64,000 nt of DNA. Origin: Xylanimicrobium pachnodae JCM 13526 = NBRC 107786. Its GTDB lineage: Bacteria > Actinomycetota > Actinomycetes > Actinomycetales > Cellulomonadaceae. Position numbers and translations under genes: made by a program. Shown here piece after piece: positions 37,265 through 45,187 of the stretch; the stretch's first letter is position 1; every line of letters begins with the position of its first letter. The notes beneath the pieces are model-generated. The model made no database searches. It was not told the DNA's origin and was given only the letters and a program-made list of their open reading frames with translations. The DNA lies in the NCBI GenBank assembly GCA_001592145.1, contig BCWJ01000001.1, positions 1 to 64,000 on the forward strand. The letters run 5' to 3'.

Positions 37265-39304
37265 TCAGAAGGGCGGACTCTCCGGGTCGTCCTCGGGTCC
37301 GATCTGGGGCATGACAGCGGGGGCGGGCGCGGGTTCGAGGTCGGGTTCCCCGTCGGTTGCGCGGTGGATCGTCGCGGGGACGAGGTCGGGCCGGGTGCGG
37401 TGGACGCGCCCGGTCGGGGTGGTCCACTCGAGGGTGCCGTCGTCGCCCGTCTGCCGGACGGTGAAGCACGCCTGGTGCTTGAGGACGTGGTGGCGACGGC
37501 AGAGGGCCGCCAGGTTTCCGGCAGCGGTGGGCCCACCGTCGGCGTGCGCGACGGTGTGGTCCGCGTCCGCTCGGGCCGCGGGTCGGCAGCATCCGGGGAA
37601 CCGGCAGGTGGTGTCTCGCACGGTGACGAAGTGGCGCAGGTCGGCTGGTGGGCGGTACGCCTCCGAGCCGACGGAGAGTATTCGCCCCGTCTCCGGGTGG
37701 GTCAGCAACCGGGTGAACGAGGTGGCCAGCCCGGCGAGCTCGCGGGCCGTGTCGGCGTCGATGGGGACCGTGCCGTCGAGCATGCCGGGCGCGTCCGCCC
37801 GCCCGAGCAGCGTCAGGACGGGCACCGTGACGTAGATCCGCGGACGCACGGAGCGGGCCATCGCGGCAAGGCTGAACGCGGTCCGCTCGAACGGTGCAGG
37901 ACGCGCGGCGAACGGAGCGGCGCTCGCGGTGCTCTGCGGGGCCTCAGGTGCGGCTCCGTCTGCCGGACCCGTTGTGGGACGGGAGACGTGAGTGGCCGCG
38001 GGCTGGGCGGCGGAGGTGTCGGTGGGACCGGCAACGGCGGTGAGGTCGAGCGTGCCGTCGTCGAGCAGGAGGGCGCAGGCGATGTCGGTGCGGAGCTGGT
38101 CGAGGGTGCGTCCGTCACCGTCCCCGCGCACGGTCCGCGCGACGGTGTCGAGACGGTCGGCGATGGCGTGGACTGCCGGGGCCGGTGCGAAGAGAGTCAG
38201 GTAGGCCATGCCGTCGCGGGCGGGGGACGACCAGGCCGCCCGCTTGGTCGCAGCTTCCGCGTGTGCCACCTCGGCCGGTATCGGGCACAGGTGCCGGGCC
38301 TCGCGGCGCACGGTCTGGGCGAACCGGCGCGAGTTCTGGCATGCGGCGGCCGTCGCGGTGGCCTGGTCCAGGCGGGCTGCGGTGGCCTCGTCCAGCTCGC
38401 CGACCGCGTCCGCCACCCTGCCCGCGTTCGCCCAGGGCACCGTTCCGGCGACGGCTCCGGCGAGGGTCCGTGGCGCACGCGCCGCCAGGGCTTGCGCCTG
38501 CATCATCCGCTGCTGGGCCTGGTGCTCCGTGAGGTGCAGCGCGGTGGCCGCGTCCGCAACCGCCGCACGTGCGGCGAGCTCGCGGCGGCGCGGCCCGTGC
38601 GCGGCGCGCACCATCGGGTCCGCGTCGTCGAGCACCGCCTCCGCGCGCACGAACTGGCGTCGCGCCCGCTCCAGGAGAAGGCCCTCCAACGCCTCGATCG
38701 CGTTGCGGACGGCGTGCACCGCTTCGAGCGCGTCCAGGGTGGCGCTCGCATCGTGAACCGAGACCTGGCCGCGCACATCCAGGACGTCCGCGATGAGCGC
38801 GCCGAGCGTGTTCGCCTCCTGACCTGGCGCGTCCGGGCCAAGCACGTCCAGGCACAGCAGCGAGCGGCCCAGCAGGGCGTCGACCAGTCGGGGCTGTCCC
38901 GCCAGCCGCGATGCGAACGATCCGTCGTCGACGACATGCGGCCTGATCAGCGCAGCGAGCCGATCACGTAGACCAGCGTGCCCTGACTCAGGGTGACTCG
39001 ACTCGGTGTGCTCCGCGTCGGTGTGTCTCGACTCGGCGTGCTCCGGCTCAGCGTGCTGTGACTGGCCGTGCTCCGCCTCGCCGTGCCGCGACTCGCCGTG
39101 CCCCGCCTCGCCGGGAACCGGGTGATGGCGCAGCGGTTTCGGCTCTGATTCTCGTCCTGGCGCCCACGATGCTGTACCGACCGGCCCCGGCAAAGGCGCG
39201 GGAAGGGGCGAGGTGGCGTGAGGGGGCACAGCATCACGGGATGCGGCGTGCGTGCCTGCACCCTCGACGACCCCGGGGTGGAACCCGGTGCTGTGCTCCC
39301 TCAC
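37265..39304 (-). CDS. DUF222 / HNH endonuclease domain protein (13E12 family type), LexA-box controlled
   Basis: A 679-residue protein. An N-terminal His/Glu-rich repeat segment (nine pentapeptides, residues 65-109) precedes the DUF222 helical domain (about 115-480) and a C-terminal HNH nuclease motif. The motif comprises CRFPGC, DADHTVAHADGG, N-L-A-A-L-C-R-R-H-H and V-L-K-H, with two zinc-binding Cys pairs and the metal-binding HNH residues intact. A Pro/Ala-rich linker splits DUF222. Start GTG 39304 lies about six bases after a TATTAT -10 element, so translation is probably leaderless; a perfect LexA box overlaps the promoter. Relatives (13E12 proteins of mycobacteria) are DNA-damage-inducible and often multicopy; the biological target is unknown. 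Confidence 0.85.
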   Translation of the reverse strand: MREHSTGFHPGVVEGAGTHAASRDAVPPHATSPLPAPLPGPVGTASWAPGRESEPKPLRHHPVPGEAGHGESRHGEAEHGQSQHAEPEHAESRHTDAEHTESSHPESGHAGLRDRLAALIRPHVVDDGSFASRLAGQPRLVDALLGRSLLCLDVLGPDAPGQEANTLGALIADVLDVRGQVSVHDASATLDALEAVHAVRNAIEALEGLLLERARRQFVRAEAVLDDADPMVRAAHGPRRRELAARAAVADAATALHLTEHQAQQRMMQAQALAARAPRTLAGAVAGTVPWANAGRVADAVGELDEATAARLDQATATAAACQNSRRFAQTVRREARHLCPIPAEVAHAEAATKRAAWSSPARDGMAYLTLFAPAPAVHAIADRLDTVARTVRGDGDGRTLDQLRTDIACALLLDDGTLDLTAVAGPTDTSAAQPAATHVSRPTTGPADGAAPEAPQSTASAAPFAARPAPFERTAFSLAAMARSVRPRIYVTVPVLTLLGRADAPGMLDGTVPIDADTARELAGLATSFTRLLTHPETGRILSVGSEAYRPPADLRHFVTVRDTTCRFPGCCRPAARADADHTVAHADGGPTAAGNLAALCRRHHVLKHQACFTVRQTGDDGTLEWTTPTGRVHRTRPDLVPATIHRATDGEPDLEPAPAPAVMPQIGPEDDPESPPF
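38978..39112 (-). repeat. 15-bp tandem repeat encoding nine xExxH pentapeptides
   Basis: Nine 15-bp units encode GEAGH, GESRH, GEAEH, GQSQH, AEPEH, AESRH, TDAEH, TESSH and PESGH. A histidine every five residues, with Glu between, could bind divalent metal. The units are diverged at DNA level, so the array is older than the intergenic arrays. Confidence 0.88.
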
Positions 39305-39316
39305 ACACCCATAATA

Positions 39317-39332
39317 TCGAACACATGTTCGA
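39317..39332. promoter_or_regulatory. LexA (SOS) box
   Basis: TCGAAC-ACAT-GTTCGA is an exact match to the actinobacterial LexA operator TCGAAC-N4-GTTCGA. It ends 13 bases upstream of the GTG start of the DUF222/HNH gene on the minus strand, with TATTAT between them as -10. Repression by LexA and induction on DNA damage follow. Confidence 0.9.
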
Positions 39333-39368
39333 ATGTCGAGCCGACCTGCCGCCACCTCGTGGTCGCAC

Positions 39369-39422
39369 CGAACGTCACCACCTCGAACGTCACCACCTCG
39401 AACGTCACCACCTCGAACGTCG
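39369..39422 (+). repeat. Intergenic 15-bp tandem repeat
   Basis: Three exact units of CGAACGTCACCACCT plus a partial fourth (CGAACGTC). They occupy the 197-base gap between the divergent DUF222/HNH and Nudix genes, downstream of the LexA box relative to the Nudix gene. No coding frame is evident. Confidence 0.85.
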
Positions 39423-39501
39423 TCGTCGACCCCGGGCTGCGCCCCGGCACGCGAGTCCCGCGTCTGGGGTGCCCGGGTGCTCGGGGTGCCAGACTTCGCG
39501 G

Positions 39502-40377
39502 GTGAGAGACCGGATCTCGGCGGCCGTCCTGCTCGACGACGACCGCGTGCTGCTCTGCCTGCGTTCACGCTCCCGGGGGTGGTACCCCGGCGTGTGGGAT
39601 CTTCCCGGCGGTCACGTCGAGGATGGCGAGTCTCCGGCGGCCGCGCTGACACGTGAGCTCCGCGAGGAGCTCGGAATCGTGGCTCACGCAGACGGGCCCG
39701 CGGCTCGCGTGGTGACGGACGACTACGAGATGGACGTGTTCGTCGTGCGCACGTGGGACGGCACCATCGGCAACCGCGCACCGGGCGAGCACGACGACCT
39801 GGCCTTCGTGACGCTGGCCGAGGCGGCACGGCTCGAGCTGGCGGACGTGAACCTCCTGCCCCTGCTCACGCGCGTGATGGCGACGGGTGGCGGGGCCGCT
39901 CCGCGCGCCATGCCGGAACTGATCGCCACGATCCGGGACGCGCCCTGGCTTCCACCGGGGAGCCGGGCCGAAGCCGTCTATGCCCCTGCCGGTGAGGCTC
40001 CCGCGCCCACCGGCCTGGTGCGCCTCCTCGTCCGGCGCGGTGACCACGTGTTCTGCGTGGCGCGCGACGGCACGGGGAAGCTCGACCTGCCCACCCGCCG
40101 TGTGCCTGGTCTGGACGACGGGCGCTCCACCGCTGAGCTCCTGGCGGCCGACGTGCTGGGCCGGCCCGCCGACGTGACTCTCGTCGGGTTCGTCCGCAAC
40201 GTGGTCGACGCGCCGGGCGCGGGCTACCCCTGGCCGACGCCGACCGCGCACTTCAGCGTGTGGGCCGCGCACGGTGAACCCACCGTGGACGGCCAGTGGC
40301 TCTCGCTCACGGACCGCGGAGGTCCGCTCCACGACCGGCACTGGTGGCCGATCGCCCGCCACGCCGGCGCCGCCTGA
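39502..40377 (+). CDS. Double Nudix-like hydrolase (C-terminal copy degenerate)
   Basis: A 291-residue protein starting at GTG 39502. Residues 5-135 form a Nudix domain with a perfect box at residues 37-59 (G-x5-E-x7-R-E-L-x-E-E-x-G-I in GHVEDGESPAAALTRELREE). Residues 160-285 look like a second Nudix fold (GLVRLLVRRGDHVFCVARDG at the first strands) in which the box has become RRVPGLDDGRSTAELLAADV and lost its R-E-x-x-E-E metal ligands. The active half would hydrolyse a nucleoside-diphosphate-linked substrate, perhaps an oxidised nucleotide. It is divergent from the SOS-type DUF222 gene. Confidence 0.82.
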   Translation: MRDRISAAVLLDDDRVLLCLRSRSRGWYPGVWDLPGGHVEDGESPAAALTRELREELGIVAHADGPAARVVTDDYEMDVFVVRTWDGTIGNRAPGEHDDLAFVTLAEAARLELADVNLLPLLTRVMATGGGAAPRAMPELIATIRDAPWLPPGSRAEAVYAPAGEAPAPTGLVRLLVRRGDHVFCVARDGTGKLDLPTRRVPGLDDGRSTAELLAADVLGRPADVTLVGFVRNVVDAPGAGYPWPTPTAHFSVWAAHGEPTVDGQWLSLTDRGGPLHDRHWWPIARHAGAA

Positions 40378-40393
40378 CCCGACGGTTCGAATG

Positions 40394-40416
40394 CCGCCGG
40401 GTGCCGGGCCCGGCGG
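40394..40416. terminator. Candidate bidirectional hairpin
   Basis: CCGCCGGG (40394-40401) and CCCGGCGG (40409-40416) form a perfect 8-bp GC stem with a 7-base loop between the convergent Nudix and DUF5808 genes. No T tract. Confidence 0.45.
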
Positions 40417-40447
40417 ACTCCCGGTTGGCGGGCGCGGCCCCGTGTGC

Positions 40448-40777
40448 TCAGTCCCGCGCCGCGGCCCGCTCCTGAACCTTCTCCTGGATGACGTGCGCGA
40501 TCTTGCCGACGTTCACGGTCCAGCCCACCCCGAACACGCGCGGACCCACGTAGTGCTCGCCCTCGGGGTTCCACAGACGCTCCTTGACGCGCTCCACGGT
40601 GGGCATCCGGAAGTCGTACGGCACCACGGAGGCGACGGTCCCGTTCCAGGTGCGCTCGTCCGCGGGGGTCCGCACCTCCTTGATGACGGCGGCCGCGGTC
40701 AACGCGAGGGCGGCCAGCTTGACGATCCGGCCGAACCCCCCGCACTTTTTCTTGCCTGCCTGCGGCGTCTTCGCCAT
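40448..40777 (-). CDS. DUF5808-type domain protein with N-terminal membrane segment
   Basis: A 109-residue protein. A Lys/Cys-rich start (MAKTPQAGKKKCGGFGRIVK) is followed by one hydrophobic segment (L-A-A-L-A-L-T-A-A-A-V). A conserved block follows, VPYDFRMPTVERVKERLWNP then G-P-R-V-F-G-V-G-W-T-V-N-V-G-K, which resembles DUF5808. Function unknown; probably a membrane-tethered cytoplasmic protein. The ATG has a GGGAGG site. It is followed by the convergent Nudix gene. Confidence 0.7.
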   Translation of the reverse strand: MAKTPQAGKKKCGGFGRIVKLAALALTAAAVIKEVRTPADERTWNGTVASVVPYDFRMPTVERVKERLWNPEGEHYVGPRVFGVGWTVNVGKIAHVIQEKVQERAAARD

Positions 40778-40886
40778 CGTGATCCTCCCGTAGTTCCGGT
40801 GTCGTGCGTCCCATCCTGTCCGCGTCGGCGCCTGCGTGCGCGCCGACGGCGCTGCCCGCGCGCAGGGGTGTGCGGGGGTGGGGGTG

Positions 40887-41402
40887 TCAGGCCACGGCGG
40901 TGGCCGCCAGCATCGTGATCACGGAGCCGACGACGGCGATGCCGACCGCGGAGGGAAGCCGCACCAGCAGGGACCAGCGCCGGCCCAGCACCAGGGCCGC
41001 GCCCACCACCGTGCCGCCCAGGAGCACCCCGATGACGAGGCCCACCCACCCGGAGGCGGCGATCCACATCACCCACGCGCCCGTGATGACGCCCGCGAAC
41101 ACGGCCACCAGCCAGGCGGGCAGGGGCTCCGAGGTGAGCAGCGCCGTCATGCCGCTGGCCCCGAACGTCACCAGGACGGGCAGCACGCCGAGCATGAGGA
41201 GCGAGTAGACGACGAACATGCCCGCGTGCTCCGGGGCGACCGTCAGGAACTGGAGGAACGCCTGCACGGCGATGACCAGCGCGATCGCGAGGACGGGCCA
41301 CAGGCTGCGGCGCACCCCGATGCTCAGGGCGTCGGCCCGGCGCTGTGCGGGCGGTGTGATGCGGGCCGGGGTGCTGCCCGACCGGTTCGCGTCGTCGGCC
41401 AT
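40887..41402 (-). CDS. Hypothetical multi-pass membrane protein
   Basis: A 171-residue integral membrane protein with about five hydrophobic helices after a 30-residue cytoplasmic lead (for example SLWPVLAIALVIAVQAFLQF near residue 33 and LVAVFAGVITGAWVMWIAAS near residue 98). No charged active-site motif or known family signature seen. Transcribed in the same direction as the upstream Lrp gene with a 10-base gap, so possibly in its operon. Confidence 0.7.
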   Translation of the reverse strand: MADDANRSGSTPARITPPAQRRADALSIGVRRSLWPVLAIALVIAVQAFLQFLTVAPEHAGMFVVYSLLMLGVLPVLVTFGASGMTALLTSEPLPAWLVAVFAGVITGAWVMWIAASGWVGLVIGVLLGGTVVGAALVLGRRWSLLVRLPSAVGIAVVGSVITMLAATAVA

Positions 41403-41412
41403 GGGTACGACG

Positions 41413-41871
41413 CTACCTGGGCGCCCTGGCCCCGGGGTGGGCGGGGCGGTCGATCACGCGTGACATGACCACGGACGTGCGGGTGCGTTCCACCCGGGGC
41501 AGGGCCCGGATGCGTTCCACGGATGCCTCGATCCCCGCCATGGACGCGGCCGTGAGCCGTACGAACGCGTCGGCGTCGCCCGTCACGGTGACCACCTCGA
41601 CCACTTCGGGGATCTCGCCCAGGTCGCGGGCGAGGGCGTCGGGCGGCACGTTGCCGCGGCAGAAGATCTCCACGTACGCCTCGATCTCCCAGCCGAGCAC
41701 GTGCGGGTCCACGACGGCGGTGAACCCGGAGATCTCGCCGCGCGCCCGCATGCGGTCCACGCGCCGCTTGACCGCGGGCGCCGACAGTCCGACGGCGGTG
41801 CCGATCTCCTGGAAGGTGGCCCGCCCGTCGCGCAGCAGGTACCCCACGATCTGCCGGTTGAGGTCGTCCAT
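41413..41871 (-). CDS. Lrp/AsnC family transcriptional regulator
   Basis: A 152-residue regulator: N-terminal helix-turn-helix (DDLNRQIVGYLLRDGRATFQ, then E-I-G-T-A-V-G-L-S-A-P-A-V-K-R-R) and a C-terminal RAM amino-acid-sensing domain with the family's V-T-G-D-A-D-A-F-V-R-L. It is divergent from an amidinotransferase-ornithine cyclodeaminase pair, exactly as expected for an arginine- or ornithine-responsive activator. The ATG is at 41869-41871. Confidence 0.92.
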   Translation of the reverse strand: MDDLNRQIVGYLLRDGRATFQEIGTAVGLSAPAVKRRVDRMRARGEISGFTAVVDPHVLGWEIEAYVEIFCRGNVPPDALARDLGEIPEVVEVVTVTGDADAFVRLTAASMAGIEASVERIRALPRVERTRTSVVMSRVIDRPAHPGARAPR

Positions 41872-41912
41872 CCGCCCAGAATAGGAACGAATCGTTGTTG
41901 TGCGCGTGCCAG

Positions 41913-41960
41913 GTGCAACGTATCGCCGCACAGGACGCAACAGATGAGACTTCGTTGCAC
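41913..41960. promoter_or_regulatory. Paired Lrp-type half sites
   Basis: GTGCAACG (41913-41920) and CGTTGCAC (41953-41960) are perfect inverted copies 32 bases apart; CGTTGTTGTGCG at 41893-41904 is a related third site. They fill the 114-base gap between the divergent lrp-like and amidinotransferase genes and fit binding of an oligomeric Lrp that wraps DNA. Confidence 0.6.
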
Positions 41961-41985
41961 AACATCGGATCCCTACCGTGGAGGA

Positions 41986-42915
41986 ATGACCCTCCCAGCG
42001 GTAGATCCGACGCGCACAGCCCGGCGCACCGCCACGCCGCGCACGTTCCTCATGTGCCCGCCCACCTACTTCGGCGTGGTGTACGCGATCAACCCGTGGA
42101 TGGACCCGGGGCGGCCGGTCGACGTCGACCGCGCGCTCGCGCAGTGGCAGGGCCTGCGCGAGGCGTACGAGCGCGGCGGCCACACCGTCCACGTCGTCGA
42201 CCCGGTCCCGGGGCTGCCGGACATGGTGTACGCCGCGAACGGGGGACTGGTGATCGGTGGACGCGCCCTCGCGGCCCGCTTCCGGTACGAGCAGCGGTGG
42301 GCCGAGTCACCCGCCTACGAACGCTGGTTCGCCGCCGCCGCGCGCGCCGGGGTGCTCGGGCCGGGCGGAGAGAGCGTCGGGCAGGCCACCGAGATCGACG
42401 AGGGAGAGGGCGACCTGCTGCTCGCCGGCCGCTACCTGCTGGCCGGCACCGGGTTCCGCACCACCCCCGCCGGGCACGCCGAGGTCGCCGCACGCCTCCG
42501 CCTGGATGCCCAGGGGATCTCGCTCGTGCCGCTCGAGCTCGTGGACCCGCGCTATTACCACCTGGACACGGCGCTCGCGGTGCTCGACGACGGCGCGCTC
42601 GAAGACAGCTGCCACGCCCCGCTCGTCGCCTACCTGCCGGACGCGTTCTCGCCCGCGTCCCGCGAGACGCTGCGCACCCTGTTCCCGGACGCGATCCTCG
42701 CCACGCCCGACGACGCCGCCGCGTTCGGCCTCAACGCCGTCAGCGACGGGCGGCACGTGTACCTCAACGCCGCCGCCACCGCGTTCGCCCACACGCTGCG
42801 CGGGCACGGGTTCGCGCCGGTGCCGATCGAGATCGACGAGCTGATCAAGGGCGGTGGCGCCGTGAAGTGCTGCACGCTCACCCTGCGTCCGCACGCACCC
42901 GGGAGGCCCACATGA
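41986..42915 (+). CDS. Amidinotransferase-fold arginine-metabolism hydrolase (DDAH / arginine dihydrolase-like)
   Basis: A 309-residue guanidine-modifying enzyme. N-terminal motif FLMCPPTYFGVVYAINPWMD, Asn85 in YAANGGLVIGG, His192 in YYHLDTALAVL and the catalytic Cys295 (or 296) in GGAVKCCTLTLRP are the pentein-family landmarks. Database names would be dimethylargininase. The N-terminal C-P-P...I-N-P-W-M signature and the overlap with ornithine cyclodeaminase recall arginine dihydrolase domains (ArgZ/AgrE), which convert arginine straight to ornithine, ammonia and CO2. Mycobacterial Rv2323c, also next to an AsnC-type regulator, is a close analogue. The GGAGGA site directly abuts the ATG. Which guanidino substrate it uses cannot be settled by eye. 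Confidence 0.85.
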   Translation: MTLPAVDPTRTARRTATPRTFLMCPPTYFGVVYAINPWMDPGRPVDVDRALAQWQGLREAYERGGHTVHVVDPVPGLPDMVYAANGGLVIGGRALAARFRYEQRWAESPAYERWFAAAARAGVLGPGGESVGQATEIDEGEGDLLLAGRYLLAGTGFRTTPAGHAEVAARLRLDAQGISLVPLELVDPRYYHLDTALAVLDDGALEDSCHAPLVAYLPDAFSPASRETLRTLFPDAILATPDDAAAFGLNAVSDGRHVYLNAAATAFAHTLRGHGFAPVPIEIDELIKGGGAVKCCTLTLRPHAPGRPT

Positions 42916-43997
42916 CCCGCGTCGCCTACCTCGACGTCCCCGCCACCGCCGCCTGGGTGGCCCGCCGCGGCCCCGAGCGCGTCATCGCCGACCTCACCGA
43001 CGCCGTCGAACGCGACTTCGCCCGCTGGCCCGAGCTGGAGACCCGCCCCCGGCTCGCCTCCCACTCGCGCGACGGCGTCATCGAGCTCATGCCCGCCGCC
43101 GACGCCACCACGTTCGGGTTCAAGCTCGTCAACGGCCACCCGCGCAACCCCGCCCGCGGATACCAGACCGTCACCGCGCTGGGCATGCTCGTGGACGTCC
43201 ACAACGGCTACCCGTCGTTCCTCGCGGAGATGACGATCCTCACCGCCCTGCGCACCGCGGCGACGTCGGCGCTCGCGGCCCGGTACCTGGCCCGCCGCCC
43301 GTCCGTCGGCCCGGGGGTGCACGCGGGCGTGCACGCCCTGATCGGCTGCGGCGCCCAGTCCGAGTTCCAGGCGCTCGCGCTGCGCGCCGAGCTCGGCCTG
43401 AACCGACTGCGCGTGTTCGACGTCGACGACGCCGCCGTCGCCAAGCTGCACCGCACCGCGACAGGACTGGGCTTCGAGGTCACGGTGTGCGCCGACGCCG
43501 CGGACGCCGCCCGGGGCGCCGACGTCGTCACCACGTGCACGGCCGACAAGCGCAACGCGACGGTGCTCCCGGACGACGCCGTGCGCGCCGGGCAGCACCT
43601 CAACGCCATCGGCGGCGACTGCCCGGGCAAGACGGAGCTGGACCCGGCGACCGTGGCGCGCGCCGCCGTGTTCGTGGAGCACGAGCCGCAGACGCGCGTC
43701 GAGGGCGAGATCCAGAACCGGCCGCCGGGCTTCCCGGTCACGGAGCTGTGGCGGGTGGTCACGGGCCAGGCCGAGGGCCGCCGGGACGCGGACCAGGTGA
43801 CGATCTTCGACTCGGTGGGGTTCGCGGTCGAGGACGTGGCGACCCTGCGGTTCGTGGCGGACGACCTGCTGGGCACGGGCGTCCCGGACGAGCTGGTGCA
43901 GTGGCTGGACCTCATCGCGGAACCGGCCGACCCGAAGGACCTGTTCTCGCTCGTGGCCGCGGCTCAGGTGCGTGCGAGCAGCGTGATGACCTCGTAG
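42912..43997 (+). CDS. Ornithine cyclodeaminase family protein
   Basis: A 361-residue protein of the ornithine cyclodeaminase/mu-crystallin family. F-G-F-K-L-V-N-G-H-P carries the substrate-binding Lys, LTALRTAATSALAARYLARR is the family helix, and LIGCGAQSEFQALAL is the NAD-binding motif. It would turn ornithine into proline and ammonia. The ATG overlaps the previous stop (ATGA) and has a GGGAGG site, indicating translational coupling with the amidinotransferase. The last 34 bases overlap the convergent rlmC-like gene. Confidence 0.9.
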   Translation: MTRVAYLDVPATAAWVARRGPERVIADLTDAVERDFARWPELETRPRLASHSRDGVIELMPAADATTFGFKLVNGHPRNPARGYQTVTALGMLVDVHNGYPSFLAEMTILTALRTAATSALAARYLARRPSVGPGVHAGVHALIGCGAQSEFQALALRAELGLNRLRVFDVDDAAVAKLHRTATGLGFEVTVCADAADAARGADVVTTCTADKRNATVLPDDAVRAGQHLNAIGGDCPGKTELDPATVARAAVFVEHEPQTRVEGEIQNRPPGFPVTELWRVVTGQAEGRRDADQVTIFDSVGFAVEDVATLRFVADDLLGTGVPDELVQWLDLIAEPADPKDLFSLVAAAQVRASSVMTS

Positions 43998-45160
43998 TGG
44001 CGGGTCTGCGGGAACATGTCGAGCAGCCGCACCGCGGTGGGCCGTAGCGACGGCATGCGGGCCAGGTCGCGGGCCAGGGAGTCGGCGTTGCAGCTCGAGT
44101 AGAGCACCCAGCGCGCCGACGCCGCCTCCAGCCAGCCGGCCAGGTCCGCGCCGATGCCGCGGCGCGGTGGGTTGGCGATCACGAGCTCGGGAGCGTCTGC
44201 GGGGGAGTGGCGCAGCGCGAAGGCCGTCGCGTCCTCGGCCGTGAACGTGGCGGACACCCCGAGGTCGTCCCGCGTCGTCGTCGCGCTGGCCACGGCGTCG
44301 GCCGAGATCTCGACGCCGACGACGTCGCGCCCGGGGGCGGCGCAGGCCAGGGCGAAGCCACCCACCCCGCAGTACAGGTCCCACAGGCTGGCGGGCGCGA
44401 CGTCGTCCACCCACTGCCGGGCCTGCCGGTACAAGGCCGTGGCGACGTCGGTGTTGGTCTGGAAGAAGGACCGTGGGCGCAGGTGCAGCGTGACGGGCGG
44501 GTCCAGGGGGAGCGTCATGGGCAGGGTCTGCCGCGCCGTGAGCACGATCTCCCGCTCGCCCTCGAGCACGGCCTTGTGCTCGGGCTGGAGGTTGACGCTG
44601 AGCACGGCCAGCGCGGGCAGCGCCTCCTGGAGCCACGGCAGGTGCTTGCGCAGCCGCGCGACCGGCTCCTGGGAGCGCAGCACCACCCGCACCAGGAGCT
44701 CCCTGTCCGGGGAGAGGGTCACCAGCAGGTGCTTGAGCTCGCCGCGGCTCGCGGCGGCGCGCGGGGTGACGCGGCCGGGGGCGGGGGTCAGGTCGTAGGG
44801 CCGCAGGTCGGCTCGCGTGATGAGCTCCGCGAGCGGGCCGAACGCCGCCTGGAGCTCCGCCGGGTACAGGGGGCAGTCGGTGAGGTCCACGCCCGTGGGT
44901 GCGGCGTCGGCGGGCAGCGCGCCCACGATCCCGATGACGGGCCGCTCGGCCGTGCCCGTGACCACCATCTTGGCCTTGTTGCGAAACCCGGACTCGGGTC
45001 CGGTGACGGTGGGCAGCCAGGTGGCATCGGGTGCGAGCGGCGCGAGCAGGGCGCGCACCTGCTCCTCCTTGCCGGCGACCTGCGCGGCGTAGGGAACCTC
45101 GAGCAGGGTGCACGAACGGCAGCGACCGGCGTCATAGTGATGGCACTGCACGGTTCTCAT
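43964..45160 (-). CDS. rlmC: 23S rRNA (uracil(747)-C(5))-methyltransferase RlmC
   Basis: A 398-residue methyltransferase of the RumA/TrmA group. An N-terminal iron-sulfur cluster cysteine set (C-H-H-Y-D-A-G-R-C-R-S-C, with a fourth in DLTDCPLYP) is followed by the central RNA-binding domain. Then come the SAM-binding motif LWDLYCGVGGFALACAA and the catalytic cysteine in WVLYSSCNADSLARDL. The short form without an N-terminal TRAM domain matches RlmC (RumB). It methylates 23S rRNA U747 with SAM. It converges on, and overlaps by 34 bases, the ornithine cyclodeaminase gene. Confidence 0.88.
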   Translation of the reverse strand: MRTVQCHHYDAGRCRSCTLLEVPYAAQVAGKEEQVRALLAPLAPDATWLPTVTGPESGFRNKAKMVVTGTAERPVIGIVGALPADAAPTGVDLTDCPLYPAELQAAFGPLAELITRADLRPYDLTPAPGRVTPRAAASRGELKHLLVTLSPDRELLVRVVLRSQEPVARLRKHLPWLQEALPALAVLSVNLQPEHKAVLEGEREIVLTARQTLPMTLPLDPPVTLHLRPRSFFQTNTDVATALYRQARQWVDDVAPASLWDLYCGVGGFALACAAPGRDVVGVEISADAVASATTTRDDLGVSATFTAEDATAFALRHSPADAPELVIANPPRRGIGADLAGWLEAASARWVLYSSCNADSLARDLARMPSLRPTAVRLLDMFPQTRHYEVITLLART

Positions 45161-45187
45161 TGTCCCCGGGGGAACGGGTCTCGAGCG

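Noticed and set aside
39361-39425. CRISPR-like array
   Set aside because: The units are 15 bp, contiguous and without spacers, so it is a simple tandem repeat.
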